From Actinosynnema sp040640215 (GTDB lineage: Bacteria > Actinomycetota > Actinomycetes > Mycobacteriales > Pseudonocardiaceae): a stretch of 64,000 nucleotides of DNA. The position numbers were made by a program, and so were the translations under genes. The DNA lies in contig NZ_JBFABG010000002.1 of NCBI RefSeq assembly GCF_040640215.1, positions 372,001-436,000 on the forward strand, given 5' to 3'. The notes under the pieces are model-generated. The model searched no databases. It was not told where the DNA came from and saw only the letters and a program-made list of their open reading frames with translations. How positions within the stretch are numbered: position 1 is the stretch's first letter; the number at the start of each line of letters is the position of its first letter. This document shows positions 1 to 7,056 of this stretch, in pieces.

Positions 1-108
1 CGCAGCCGCCCGCACCAGCGCCTGCCGCTGGGCGAGCAACCGCACCAGCTCCCCGTCCAGCGCGTCGATCCGCGCCCGGACCTCGTCCAACGACCCCGGC
101 TCGGCCAC
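1..108 (-). CDS. Chorismate mutase (AroQ class), 3' part outside window
   Basis: The reverse strand encodes an N-terminus reading SLDEVRARIDALDGELVRLL, the first helix of an AroQ-type chorismate mutase, which converts chorismate to prephenate for Phe/Tyr synthesis. The gene runs off the left edge, so only about 36 residues are visible and later catalytic residues cannot be checked. I chose the GTG at 108 because GGAGGAG lies 6 nt upstream; in-frame ATGs at 150 and 177 are alternatives. A second chorismate mutase gene lies at 62347. A salicylate-type isochorismate-pyruvate lyase has the same fold and is possible. Confidence 0.75.
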   Translation of the reverse strand, partial: MAEPGSLDEVRARIDALDGELVRLLAQRQALVRAAA

Positions 109-219
109 CGCCCACTCCTCCCGCACGACGTCCTGGCGACACCGGACCATCGCCCACCCGGGACGGCCCGTGGTCATCGGGCCCTCGGAAAGGCGTGCCC
201 GGCACTCCGGTCAGGTGAT

Positions 220-295
220 CTCAGGCCCTCGGCCAGTCGAAGCCCACGGTCACCGGCGCGTGGTCCGACCAGCGCTCGGCGTAGGTGGCCGCCCG
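220..295. repeat. Duplicated 3' end of xthA, copy 1 (76 bp)
   Basis: These 76 bp match 736-811, the real 3' end of the exonuclease III gene, with two mismatches. The copy keeps the reading frame for the last 23 codons (ending FDWPRA) and the stop codon. It flanks a toxin-antitoxin remnant, as expected of a target-end duplication or a recombination scar. Confidence 0.95.
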
Positions 296-409
296 ATCGA
301 GCAGTCGGCGAAGCACCTGGTCCAACGCGGGGACCTTGTCGATGAGCGTCTGCCAGACCAGGGCGTCATCGACCGAGGCGTACCCGTGGATCAGGACGTC
401 GCGAAAAGC
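221..409 (-). pseudogene. HepT (HEPN/DUF86 toxin) C-terminal remnant fused to xthA tail copy
   Basis: Downstream of the nucleotidyltransferase, the reverse strand reads FRDVLIHGYASVDDALVW, then a helix ending in VLRRLLDRA. RDVLIHGY matches the HEPN/DUF86 signature R-x4-H-x-Y, the catalytic RNase motif of HepT toxins. The N-terminal two-thirds of a normal roughly 140-residue HepT are missing, and no start codon with an RBS is visible. The frame then runs directly into the duplicated exonuclease III tail and uses its stop codon. It partly overlaps the end of mntA. It is most likely non-functional, although a short fusion peptide could still be made. Confidence 0.7.
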
Positions 410-702
410 TGTTCCCTGGTGCCCATCACTCGCTGCCGGAAGTACGGGTTGCGGATGCTGGAACCGCTCACGAGGTCGACCGGTCGGCCGAAGATCCGCT
501 CCAGCCCCTCCTTCAGGGCGAAGTAGCCGCCGAAGTAGTCGAATCCCGGGCCGGCGTCGAACTCCACGAGAACGTCCACGTCAGAGGACACCACGTCGAA
601 CGAGTCACCGACAGCGGAACCGAACACGTCGAGACGTCGAACGCCCGACGCGCGGCACAGGTCCTCGACCTCAGACCGCTTGGCCGCGATGATCTCGTGC
701 AC
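391..702 (-). CDS. MntA-like minimal nucleotidyltransferase (HEPN/MNT antitoxin)
   Basis: A 103-residue MNT-fold nucleotidyltransferase. The motif FGSAVGDSF...SDVDVLVEF is the GS-x-DxD catalytic signature of the family. In HEPN/MNT systems this protein neutralises the HepT RNase, in studied cases by AMPylating it. I chose GTG at 702 because AGGAGG lies 8 nt upstream; the frame is open further but without an RBS. The cognate HepT survives only as a C-terminal fragment immediately downstream, so this is an orphan antitoxin. It sits between two copies of the xthA 3' end. Confidence 0.8.
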   Translation of the reverse strand: MHEIIAAKRSEVEDLCRASGVRRLDVFGSAVGDSFDVVSSDVDVLVEFDAGPGFDYFGGYFALKEGLERIFGRPVDLVSGSSIRNPYFRQRVMGTREQLFATS

Positions 703-735
703 GGGCGTCACCTCCTGACCACGATTGTGCCCGCT

Positions 736-811
736 CTCAGGCCCTCGGCCAGTCAAAGCTCACGGTCACCGGCGCGTGGTCCGACCAGCGCTCGGCGTAG
801 GTGGCCGCCCG
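736..811. repeat. xthA 3' end, copy 2 (in the intact gene)
   Basis: Partner of the 76-bp repeat at 220-295. This copy lies inside the intact exonuclease III gene and includes its stop codon. The element between the copies is only about 440 bp. Confidence 0.95.
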
Positions 812-1540
812 CTCCACCACGGCGCTGGTCGCCGTGGCCGCGATACCGCCGGTCGCGCAAGCCAGGTCGATCCGCCAGCCGGAGTCGTTGTCGAACGCCT
901 TGCCCCGGTACGACCACCACGTGTAGGGCCCGGCCGCGTCGGGGTGCAGCGCCCGCACCACGTCCACGTACCCGGACTCGAACACGCTCGACAGCCACGC
1001 CCGCTCCGACGGCAGGAACCCGGACGACTTGAGGTTCGCCTTCCACGCCTTCAGGTCCGCCTCGCGGTGCGCGATGTTCCAGTCGCCGCACACCACGACT
1101 TCGCGCCCGGCCGCCGCCGCCTTCTCCCGCAGCTCCACCAGGTACGGCAGGAACCCGGCCATGAACCGGTCCTTCTCGTCCTGGCGCGGGGTGCCCACGT
1201 CACCGCTGGGCACGTACACGCTCGCCACCACCACGGTCGGCAGCTCCACCTCGACGTACCGCCCGGACAGCTCGAACTCCGGCACCCCGAACCCGATCCG
1301 GACCGCCTCGGGCGCTGCCCGGGTCAGCACGGCGACGCCGTTGCGGCCCTTCTGCTCCGAGTGCGCGTGCGCCACGTGCCACCCCTCGGGCGACCGCACG
1401 TCGTCGCTGAGCTGGCCTGGTTCCGCGCGGACCTCCTGGACGCACACGACGTCGGCCGAGGTCGCGGCCAGCCACTCCCGGTAGCCCTTCTTGGCGGCTG
1501 CGCGCAGCCCGTTCACGTTCACGGTCGACACGGTGAGCAC
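737..1540 (-). CDS. xthA: Exodeoxyribonuclease III
   Basis: A 267-residue AP endonuclease / 3'-5' exonuclease of the Xth family, acting in base excision repair. Family motifs appear in order: NVNGLR near the N-terminus, VCVQEVRA (catalytic Glu), GDWNIAH (Asp/Asn), WRIDLACA, and SDHAPV with the catalytic His near the C-terminus. GTG at 1540 gives the usual family length and places TVSTVNVNGLR at the N-terminus; a longer frame upstream would add a non-homologous leader. The last 23 codons are duplicated at 220-295 behind a toxin-antitoxin remnant. Confidence 0.95.
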   Translation of the reverse strand: MLTVSTVNVNGLRAAAKKGYREWLAATSADVVCVQEVRAEPGQLSDDVRSPEGWHVAHAHSEQKGRNGVAVLTRAAPEAVRIGFGVPEFELSGRYVEVELPTVVVASVYVPSGDVGTPRQDEKDRFMAGFLPYLVELREKAAAAGREVVVCGDWNIAHREADLKAWKANLKSSGFLPSERAWLSSVFESGYVDVVRALHPDAAGPYTWWSYRGKAFDNDSGWRIDLACATGGIAATATSAVVERAATYAERWSDHAPVTVSFDWPRA

Positions 1541-1551
1541 GGGTCGGGAGC

Positions 1552-1782
1552 CTAGTCGCGGGCGGCGACCGCCCAGCCGTGCGGGTAGTCCGCCCCGCAG
1601 CCCGTGCACGTCGCCTCCAGGCCGAGTTGCCACACCAGCGGGCTGCTGCCGCCCGGCGACGGCACGCCGCGCACCTCGTGCCCGTCCAGCTCGGCCCGCA
1701 GGCCGGGCCACTCCGGCGCGCACGCGCATGCGACCACCGCACCGCGCCGGGACGAACGCCACCTCAGGAACATGCCCCCCAT
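1552..1782 (-). CDS. Small Cys-motif protein coupled to the P450
   Basis: A 76-residue protein of unknown function. It has an N-terminal CAC pair and a C-terminal CTGCGADYPHGW, a CxxC-type cluster that could bind metal. The start ATG overlaps the stop of the upstream cytochrome P450 gene in a TGATG, so translation is probably coupled and both are made from one message. It ends 11 bp before the xthA start. It does not look like a ferredoxin, which would need three or four properly spaced Cys. No family is recognised. Confidence 0.6.
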   Translation of the reverse strand: MGGMFLRWRSSRRGAVVACACAPEWPGLRAELDGHEVRGVPSPGGSSPLVWQLGLEATCTGCGADYPHGWAVAARD

Positions 1783-3098
1783 CACACCACCGACGGCACC
1801 CGCCGCGCATACCGGACCCGGCACGGGGAGTCGGGCCACTTGGTGTGCATCCCCGGCACGGGGCGCGGATCGGGGTCGAGGAGGTGGAAGTCGTAGTCCC
1901 GCAACAGGGTGGCGACGACCAGCTTCATCTCCAGGTAGGCGAAGTGCACGCCGGTGCAGCGGTGCAGACCGCCGCCGAAGCCGATCAGCGCCTGGCGCTC
2001 CAGCCTGCCCTCCCGCCCCTCGGTGTACCGGTCGGGCCAGAACTCGTCGGGCCGCGCGTGCTCCTCGGGCAGCCGGTGCGACACGGACGGCGCGGCGATC
2101 ACCATCGCGCCCTCGGGGATCGCGTGGCCGTCGAGCTCGATCGGTTCGGCCGCCTGGCGCACCAGCAGGTGCGCGACCGGGTGCAGGCGCTCGGTCTCGT
2201 GCAGGCAGTTGTCCAGGTGCGCCAACGCCTTGACGCCCGCCAGGTCGAGCTCGCCGGTCTCCGCGCGGACCCGGTCGACGTGCTGGGGGTGGGTCAGCAG
2301 GTCGACCAGCGCCCACGAGATGTGCCCGGTGGTGGTCTCGTGACCGGCCCAGGTGAACAGCAGGATCATGTTGACCAGCACGGGGTCCGGCACCTTCGCG
2401 CCGTCCGCGTACACCGCCTCGGCCAACGCCTGGAGGAAGTCCGGCGGCGACGTGGGGTGCTCCCGGCGCTCCCGGAGCATGCCGCCGAGCGCGTTCCGCA
2501 GCCGGTCGCGGGCGCGGTTGCTGCGCACCACGGACGGCAGCGGGACGCGTTGCGGCGCGGCGGGGTTCATGCCGGCGGAGAAGCGGCGGAACTCGGCGAA
2601 GAAGTCGTGGTCCATGCGGGAGCCGAAGTCCGGGCCGAGGAAGCAGCGGGCGGCGATGCGCATCACCAGCGGGCCGAGCTCGGCGGTCAGGTCGAACTCG
2701 CCGGTGTCGCCGAGGCGGTCGGTGAACGCGGCGGTCTCGGCGCGCATCGTCGCCACGTAGCCGTCGAGCTGCCGGCCCTGGAAGCGCGGCACCACGATCT
2801 CGCGCTGCCGCCGGTACTCCTCCGGACCCGCGAAGAAGTAGAACTCGGGCGAGAACATCCGCTCGAAGAACGGGTAGGCCGTGCGGATCGACAGCTTCCG
2901 GTCGGTCTCCCCGAAGAAGAACCGGTTGCGCTCCGCACCGAGCAGCACCACCGCCCGCCTGCCGGGGAGGCGCAGCGAGAACACGTCCCCGCACTCCCGG
3001 TGCCCCCGCCCGATCAGCTCGACGGGTCTGCGGAGGAACTCGACCAGGTGCCCCAGCACGGGTAACGCGCCGGACACCTGCGGAGGGTAGCGGCCCAT
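1782..3098 (-). CDS. Cytochrome P450
   Basis: A 438-residue soluble P450 monooxygenase. The I-helix oxygen-binding motif is AGHETTT, the K-helix ExxR is ETERLHP, and the heme-thiolate loop is FGGGLHRCTGVHFA, so all catalytic landmarks are present. ATG at 3098 begins the usual proline-rich entry (YPPQVSGALPVLGH); an ATG at 3125 in the same frame would add nine residues. The substrate cannot be inferred, as no biosynthetic cluster or ferredoxin gene lies beside it. A small Cys-motif gene is translationally coupled downstream. Confidence 0.93.
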   Translation of the reverse strand: MGRYPPQVSGALPVLGHLVEFLRRPVELIGRGHRECGDVFSLRLPGRRAVVLLGAERNRFFFGETDRKLSIRTAYPFFERMFSPEFYFFAGPEEYRRQREIVVPRFQGRQLDGYVATMRAETAAFTDRLGDTGEFDLTAELGPLVMRIAARCFLGPDFGSRMDHDFFAEFRRFSAGMNPAAPQRVPLPSVVRSNRARDRLRNALGGMLRERREHPTSPPDFLQALAEAVYADGAKVPDPVLVNMILLFTWAGHETTTGHISWALVDLLTHPQHVDRVRAETGELDLAGVKALAHLDNCLHETERLHPVAHLLVRQAAEPIELDGHAIPEGAMVIAAPSVSHRLPEEHARPDEFWPDRYTEGREGRLERQALIGFGGGLHRCTGVHFAYLEMKLVVATLLRDYDFHLLDPDPRPVPGMHTKWPDSPCRVRYARRVPSVV

Positions 3099-3159
3099 GT
3101 CACCCACCGTGCCACTCCCGTCCACGCCCGGACACCGCTTCCTGAGCGACTTTCACATC

Positions 3160-3471
3160 TCACCCGCAGTCACTGTCCGAGGTCGGCGCGACGAAGTCGT
3201 TGTTCACCCACCGCCCGTCGGCCAGCAGCCGGAAGCCGTTCTCCACCCGCCGCTCGGCCTTCACCACCGAGTCGCGCTGCATGGTCGACACGATCGGCTG
3301 GGTGTCGGCCGGCCCGGTCCGCACGTTGAGGATGTCGGCGGTCACCGCGACCCGGCACTCCGCCGCCGCCTTCTCCGACCCCATCGGCTTGCCGCCGTTG
3401 GTCACCCACATCACCCCGGCCGCGCCGAGCACGCCGATCACGATCAACCCGCGCGTAGGAATCCCGAACAT
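3160..3471 (-). CDS. Membrane-anchored or secreted bacterial SH3 domain protein
   Basis: A 103-residue protein with an N-terminal hydrophobic segment (LIVIGVLGAAGVMWV) and a C-terminal SH3b-like domain (ADILNVRTGPADTQPIVSTM through RWVNNDFVAP). Such domains usually bind cell-wall peptides or act as extracytoplasmic adaptors. ATG at 3471 has GGAGG 8 nt upstream and places the hydrophobic segment near the N-terminus. The three Cys include one at the C-terminal SDCG. It is transcribed alone toward the P450 gene. Confidence 0.75.
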   Translation of the reverse strand: MFGIPTRGLIVIGVLGAAGVMWVTNGGKPMGSEKAAAECRVAVTADILNVRTGPADTQPIVSTMQRDSVVKAERRVENGFRLLADGRWVNNDFVAPTSDSDCG

Positions 3472-3703
3472 CGCCCCGCCTCCCCGAACACCGGTCCTGA
3501 GGTGCAGATATAGCGCGATGCGGTGCCTCGCCGAACGTTCCCGGCCCGAATCCACCCGGCAGGGGAACCGATGGGGTGACCACCGCTACCGGCTGGTCAC
3601 CGGAACACCGCCACCCGAACGCCGGCGGGCTGCCCCGGCGCGACCACGGGTCCCAGGGCCGTGCGGAGGCGGCGCGCCTGCGTCCAGGCCAGGCGGGGAA
3701 CGC
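3472..3703. other. Intergenic stretch with weak inverted repeat
   Basis: No convincing gene is visible. GGTGACCA (3575-3582) and TGGTCACC (3594-3601) form an 8-bp inverted repeat with an 11-nt spacer upstream of the SH3 gene. It may be an operator or promoter element for that gene. The rest carries only low-quality GC-rich frames. Confidence 0.4.
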
Positions 3704-3735
3704 CGAAGGGGACCGCCCGAGAGCGGTCCCCTTCG
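3704..3735 (-). terminator. Hairpin terminator of icd
   Basis: A perfect 13-bp stem (3704-3716 with 3723-3735) around a 6-nt loop begins 16 bp after the icd stop codon. There is no T-tract, as is usual for high-GC actinobacteria. Confidence 0.85.
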
Positions 3736-3751
3736 CGTGCGTCCGGTCGGC

Positions 3752-4972
3752 TCAGCCGGCCATCCGCTTCTGGAGGTTCTCGTCCAGCGTGCCGAGGAAG
3801 TCCTCGGTGGTCAGCCACTCCTGCTGCGGACCCACGAGCTGGGCCAGGTCCTTGGTCATCCGACCGCTCTCGACGGTCGAGATGATGACCTGCTCCAGGG
3901 TCTCGGCGAAGCCGGTGACCTCGGGCGTGCCGTCCAGCTTGCCGCGATGCTTCAGGCCGCCGGTCCACGCGTAGATCGAGGCGATCGGGTTCGTGGAGGT
4001 CGGCTTGCCGGCCTGGTGCTGGCGGAAGTGCCGGGTCACCGTGCCGTGCGCCGCCTCGGCCTCGACCGTCCGGCCGTCCGGCGTCATCAGCACCGACGTC
4101 ATCAGGCCCAGCGAGCCGAAGCCCTGCGCCACGGTGTCGGACTGCACGTCACCGTCGTAGTTCTTGCAGGCCCAGACGTAGCCGCCCTCCCACTTGAGCG
4201 CGGCGGCGACCATGTCGTCGATCAGGCGGTGCTCGTAGGTGAGGCCGGCGGCGTCGAACTCCGCCTTGAACTCGGACTCGAAGACCGCCTGGAAGATGTC
4301 CTTGAACGCGCCGTCGTACGCCTTCAGGATCGTGTTCTTGGTCGACATGTACACCGGGTAGTTCCGCCGCAACCCGTAGGCGAACGAGGCGCGCGCGAAG
4401 TCCTCGATGGACTTGTTGAAGTTGTACATGCCCATCGCCACGCCGCCGTCGGGGCCGAAGTCGGCCACGACGTGCTTGATCGGCTCGGAGCCGTCCTCGG
4501 GCGTGAAGGTGATGGTCAGCTCACCCGCGCCGGGCACCTTGAAGTTGGTGGCCTTGTACTGGTCGCCGTGGGCGTGGCGGCCGATGATGATCGGCTTGGT
4601 CCAGCCCGGCACCAGTCGCGGGATGTTGGAGATGATGATCGGCTCGCGGAAGACCACGCCGCCGAGGATGTTGCGGATCGTGCCGTTCGGCGAGACCCAC
4701 ATCTTCTTCAGGCCGAACTCCTCGACCCGCGCCTCGTCCGGGGTGATCGTGGCGCACTTGACGCCGACGCCGTGCTTCTTGATGGCGTGCGCCGAGTCGA
4801 TCGTGACCTGGTCGTCCGTGGCGTCCCGGTGCTCGATGCCCAGGTCGTAGTACTCCAGGTCGACGTCCAGGTACGGGTGGATCAGCTTGTCCTTGATGAA
4901 CTGCCAGATGATTCGGGTCATCTCGTCGCCGTCGAGTTCGACGACGGTCCCCTGAACCTTGATCTTACCCAT
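3752..4972 (-). CDS. icd: NADP-dependent isocitrate dehydrogenase, homodimeric type
   Basis: A 406-residue enzyme of the eukaryote-like dimeric IDH subfamily, converting isocitrate to 2-oxoglutarate in the TCA cycle. It shows ELDGDEMTR near the N-terminus, SPNGTIRNILGG (substrate phosphate loop), IIIGRHAHGDQYKA, and TVEAEAAHGTVTRH typical of NADP-IDH. ATG at 4972 starts MGKIKVQGTV, the family N-terminus; the open frame further upstream lacks homology. A strong hairpin follows the stop. The gene is divergent from the YdjM-like gene at 5109. Confidence 0.96.
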   Translation of the reverse strand: MGKIKVQGTVVELDGDEMTRIIWQFIKDKLIHPYLDVDLEYYDLGIEHRDATDDQVTIDSAHAIKKHGVGVKCATITPDEARVEEFGLKKMWVSPNGTIRNILGGVVFREPIIISNIPRLVPGWTKPIIIGRHAHGDQYKATNFKVPGAGELTITFTPEDGSEPIKHVVADFGPDGGVAMGMYNFNKSIEDFARASFAYGLRRNYPVYMSTKNTILKAYDGAFKDIFQAVFESEFKAEFDAAGLTYEHRLIDDMVAAALKWEGGYVWACKNYDGDVQSDTVAQGFGSLGLMTSVLMTPDGRTVEAEAAHGTVTRHFRQHQAGKPTSTNPIASIYAWTGGLKHRGKLDGTPEVTGFAETLEQVIISTVESGRMTKDLAQLVGPQQEWLTTEDFLGTLDENLQKRMAG

Positions 4973-5076
4973 ACGCAGGGCGCTCCTCTCGCGACAGTGC
5001 AAGCAAGACAAGCGTACTGCTAGGTCCGGCAGGAGGTGCGGCCACCCGGCCAAATGGGAACGGGGTCACAATGCCC

Positions 5077-5082
5077 TAGCCT
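5077..5082 (+). promoter_or_regulatory. Possible -10 box for the YdjM-like gene
   Basis: TAGCCT lies 26 bp before the start at 5109 and fits the TAnnnT pattern of actinobacterial housekeeping promoters. No clear -35 element was found. Confidence 0.35.
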
Positions 5083-5108
5083 CCGGGTGACGATCTTGGA
5101 GGGGGCAC

Positions 5109-5915
5109 ATGTCGACCGGACCCACGCACGCCATGAGCGGCCTGCTGGCCTGGGCGGCGGTGACCGCGCTCGCCGAGAACCACCCCGTCGGCCAGCTCAG
5201 CCCGCAGAGCTGGGCGGTCGGCGCGGTGCTGGCGACGGGCGCGGCGCTGCTGCCCGACCTGGACCACCCGTCCTCGACCATCTCCCGCACGTTCGGGCCG
5301 GTCAGCGCGGGTGCGTCGGCGCTGATCAACACGATCAGCTCGTTCGTCTACCGCACCACGCGGACCCGCAAGGACTCCAACCGCGACGGCGGCCACCGCG
5401 GGCTGACGCACACGCTGGCGTTCGCCCTGGTCGCCGCCGTGGGCACGACGGCCGTGGTCCAGCAGTCCCAGAAGTGGGCGCTGCCGGTGCTGATGTTCGT
5501 CTTCGCGGGCCTGGCCGTGCGCGGGATCATGAACGACTGGTGCCCCCGGAAGGACGCCCTGCTGATCACGGCCGTGTCCGGCGGCATCACGGTGCTGTGC
5601 GTGGTCTGGACGGACCAGTCGCCGGCCAGCGCGGCGGCCTGCGGGGTCGCCGTGGGGGTGGGGTGCGTGGCGCACTACCTCGGCGACGCGATCACCGAGC
5701 AGGGCTGCCCGATCCTGTGGCCGATCCCGCTGGCGGGCAAGACGTGGTTCCCGGTCGCGCCGCCGAAGATCATGCGCATGAAGACCGGCGGGACCGTGGA
5801 GATGGCGATCGTCGGACCGCTGGTCACGATCCTGTCCGTCTGGCTGTCGGCGGCGGCGCTCCAGCGGACCGGCGTGCTGCCGTTCCTGGACGGGTTCGAC
5901 CTGCTGCCGATCTGA
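5109..5915 (+). CDS. YdjM/DUF457-type inner-membrane metal-dependent hydrolase
   Basis: A 268-residue polytopic membrane protein. It carries the family's conserved metal-ligand stretches: PTHAMSG at the N-terminus, LLPDLDHPSSTIS, and GGHRGLTHTL. Several hydrophobic helices follow, and a late HYLGDAITEQG segment adds further ligands. Members are predicted membrane hydrolases; E. coli YdjM is SOS-regulated, but no SOS box is seen here. The RBS GGAGGGGG lies just before ATG at 5109. It is transcribed alone, divergently from icd. Confidence 0.85.
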   Translation: MSTGPTHAMSGLLAWAAVTALAENHPVGQLSPQSWAVGAVLATGAALLPDLDHPSSTISRTFGPVSAGASALINTISSFVYRTTRTRKDSNRDGGHRGLTHTLAFALVAAVGTTAVVQQSQKWALPVLMFVFAGLAVRGIMNDWCPRKDALLITAVSGGITVLCVVWTDQSPASAAACGVAVGVGCVAHYLGDAITEQGCPILWPIPLAGKTWFPVAPPKIMRMKTGGTVEMAIVGPLVTILSVWLSAAALQRTGVLPFLDGFDLLPI

Positions 5916-6023
5916 AATTCGGACAACCGCCATTCGCAGGCTACCCGCACCTCACCCGATCGGACTAGCCTCGCCGGGAACCGCGATCCGGTGGCGGAGG
6001 GGACAGATCCACGTGGACGTGCG

Positions 6024-6500
6024 ATGACGACCTGGCTCGGCCTCAACGCGGGCCACGGCGACCCTCGAGCGGCGGACCGGACCGCTCTGGCGCTGTACGA
6101 GTCCCTGCTGTTCCACGCCTACGTGGTGTGCGTGCACGCGGTCGAGGACAGCCACGCCATGTCGTTCCGGCTGACCGACGACCCGTCGGAGAACACCGTG
6201 TCGACGCTGATCGAGCGCGGCTACGGCGTGGCCGTGCACAACGGCAGCCTGCAACGCCTGGCGGGCCCGGAACAGCTCGCCAGGGGCGCGCTGAGGGCCG
6301 CGCTGGCCCACCGGTACCGCAAGGAGGGCCGTGCCCTGCGGTTCCCCGGCCAGCGCTCCCTGCGGGGCCGGTACGGCGTGTCCGACATCCTGGCGTTCAG
6401 CGCGATCGACGAGGTGCTGCCGCACGGCGTCAAGAGCGTCGACGCGCGCGGCGACCTCCAGCCCCGGTTCGTCGACGGCAAGCTGGTCCTGGACGTCTGA
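6024..6500 (+). CDS. Hypothetical protein, 158 aa
   Basis: A soluble protein of unknown function starting MTTWLGLNAGHGDPRAADRT. It is mostly helical N-terminally, with a later LRGRYGVSDILAFSAIDEVL. No catalytic signature is recognised. The start is uncertain: ATG at 6024 has no good RBS, whereas GTG at 5991 would add 11 residues and sits 19 nt after a TAGCCT -10-like box (5966-5971). It is convergent with the zinc-ribbon gene at 6504, with only 3 bp between the stop codons. Confidence 0.6.
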   Translation: MTTWLGLNAGHGDPRAADRTALALYESLLFHAYVVCVHAVEDSHAMSFRLTDDPSENTVSTLIERGYGVAVHNGSLQRLAGPEQLARGALRAALAHRYRKEGRALRFPGQRSLRGRYGVSDILAFSAIDEVLPHGVKSVDARGDLQPRFVDGKLVLDV

Positions 6501-6503
6501 CCG

Positions 6504-6761
6504 TCAGCCCGGGTGCGTGCCGACGGTGTCCTTGATGAGCGCCCCGAGGCCCTCCGCGCTGCGCGCGCAGTGGGCGCAGCAGAAGAACCGGCCCTCGACC
6601 TCGACGCCGTGGCCGAGGATGCGGCAGTCGCAGTGCTCGCAGCGCGGCGCGAGCCGTTGGACCGCGCACTCGAAGCTGTCGAACGTGTGCACGTCGCCGC
6701 TCACCGTGCGCACCTCGAACGCCATCCAGTAGTCGTTCCCGCAGACGTCACAAGTCGCCAT
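6504..6761 (-). CDS. Small zinc-ribbon/metallothionein-like protein
   Basis: An 85-residue Cys-rich protein. It begins CDVCGNDYWMAF (first knuckle), has FDSFECAVQRL in the middle, then CEHCDCRILGHGVEVEGRFFCCAHCAR. The spaced CxxC and CCxxC pairs imply one or two structural zinc sites. The second half resembles prokaryotic metallothionein-like or treble-clef segments. A zinc-binding adaptor or metal-buffering role is plausible but unproven. Convergent with the gene ending at 6500. Confidence 0.75.
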   Translation of the reverse strand: MATCDVCGNDYWMAFEVRTVSGDVHTFDSFECAVQRLAPRCEHCDCRILGHGVEVEGRFFCCAHCARSAEGLGALIKDTVGTHPG

Positions 6762-6859
6762 AAGCGCAGCGTGCGGCCTGTCCGGCGGTCCGGCAACCCG
6801 AACGCCACCCGGCCGGCGGCGCGCCCCCGGGACGTCCGCGCGCGGCGGGGACGACGATG

Positions 6860-6933
6860 CGGACCAGGCCGGATTCGAACCGACGTACTCCCGTCCCGGA
6901 AGACGGGCGCGTCAACCACTGCGCTACAGGTCC
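6860..6933 (-). tRNA. tRNA-like gene with non-canonical anticodon loop
   Basis: The reverse strand folds as a cloverleaf: 7-bp acceptor with one T-T mismatch (GGACCTG/CTGGTCC), D-arm GCG with a GG-containing loop, a 5-nt variable loop AGTAC, and a T-arm with TTCGAAT. The anticodon arm CCCGT/ACGGG closes an 8-nt loop, CTTCCGGG; closing one more C-G pair gives a 6-nt loop. Neither is the canonical 7 nt. The anticodon could be TCC (Gly) or CCG (Arg). The discriminator is G and CCA is not encoded. It may be an atypical tRNA or a pseudo-tRNA. Confidence 0.7.
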
Positions 6934-7043
6934 CGACGAGCCCGACCCGCGCGGCGGACGCCGCACAACCGGGCTCCGCACAACCCTAACCACCAGCCCG
7001 CTCCGGAAGACAGTGCCGAACAGAGTGCGCTGATCGGTCCCGC

Positions 7044-7049
7044 TAAGGT
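7044..7049 (+). promoter_or_regulatory. -10 box of a leaderless promoter
   Basis: TAAGGT lies 7 nt before the GTG at 7057, and no Shine-Dalgarno sequence is present. This geometry would make the GTG the first transcribed codon. Confidence 0.5.
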
Positions 7050-7056
7050 CTGCCGC

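Noticed and set aside
3576..3974. Frame over the icd 3' end and upstream of the SH3 gene
   Set aside because: Antisense to icd and over its terminator; low-complexity Arg/Pro composition without RBS.
6860..6933. Ordinary tRNA-Gly(TCC) gene
   Set aside because: The anticodon loop cannot be folded with the canonical seven nucleotides, so I kept it as tRNA-like with uncertain identity.
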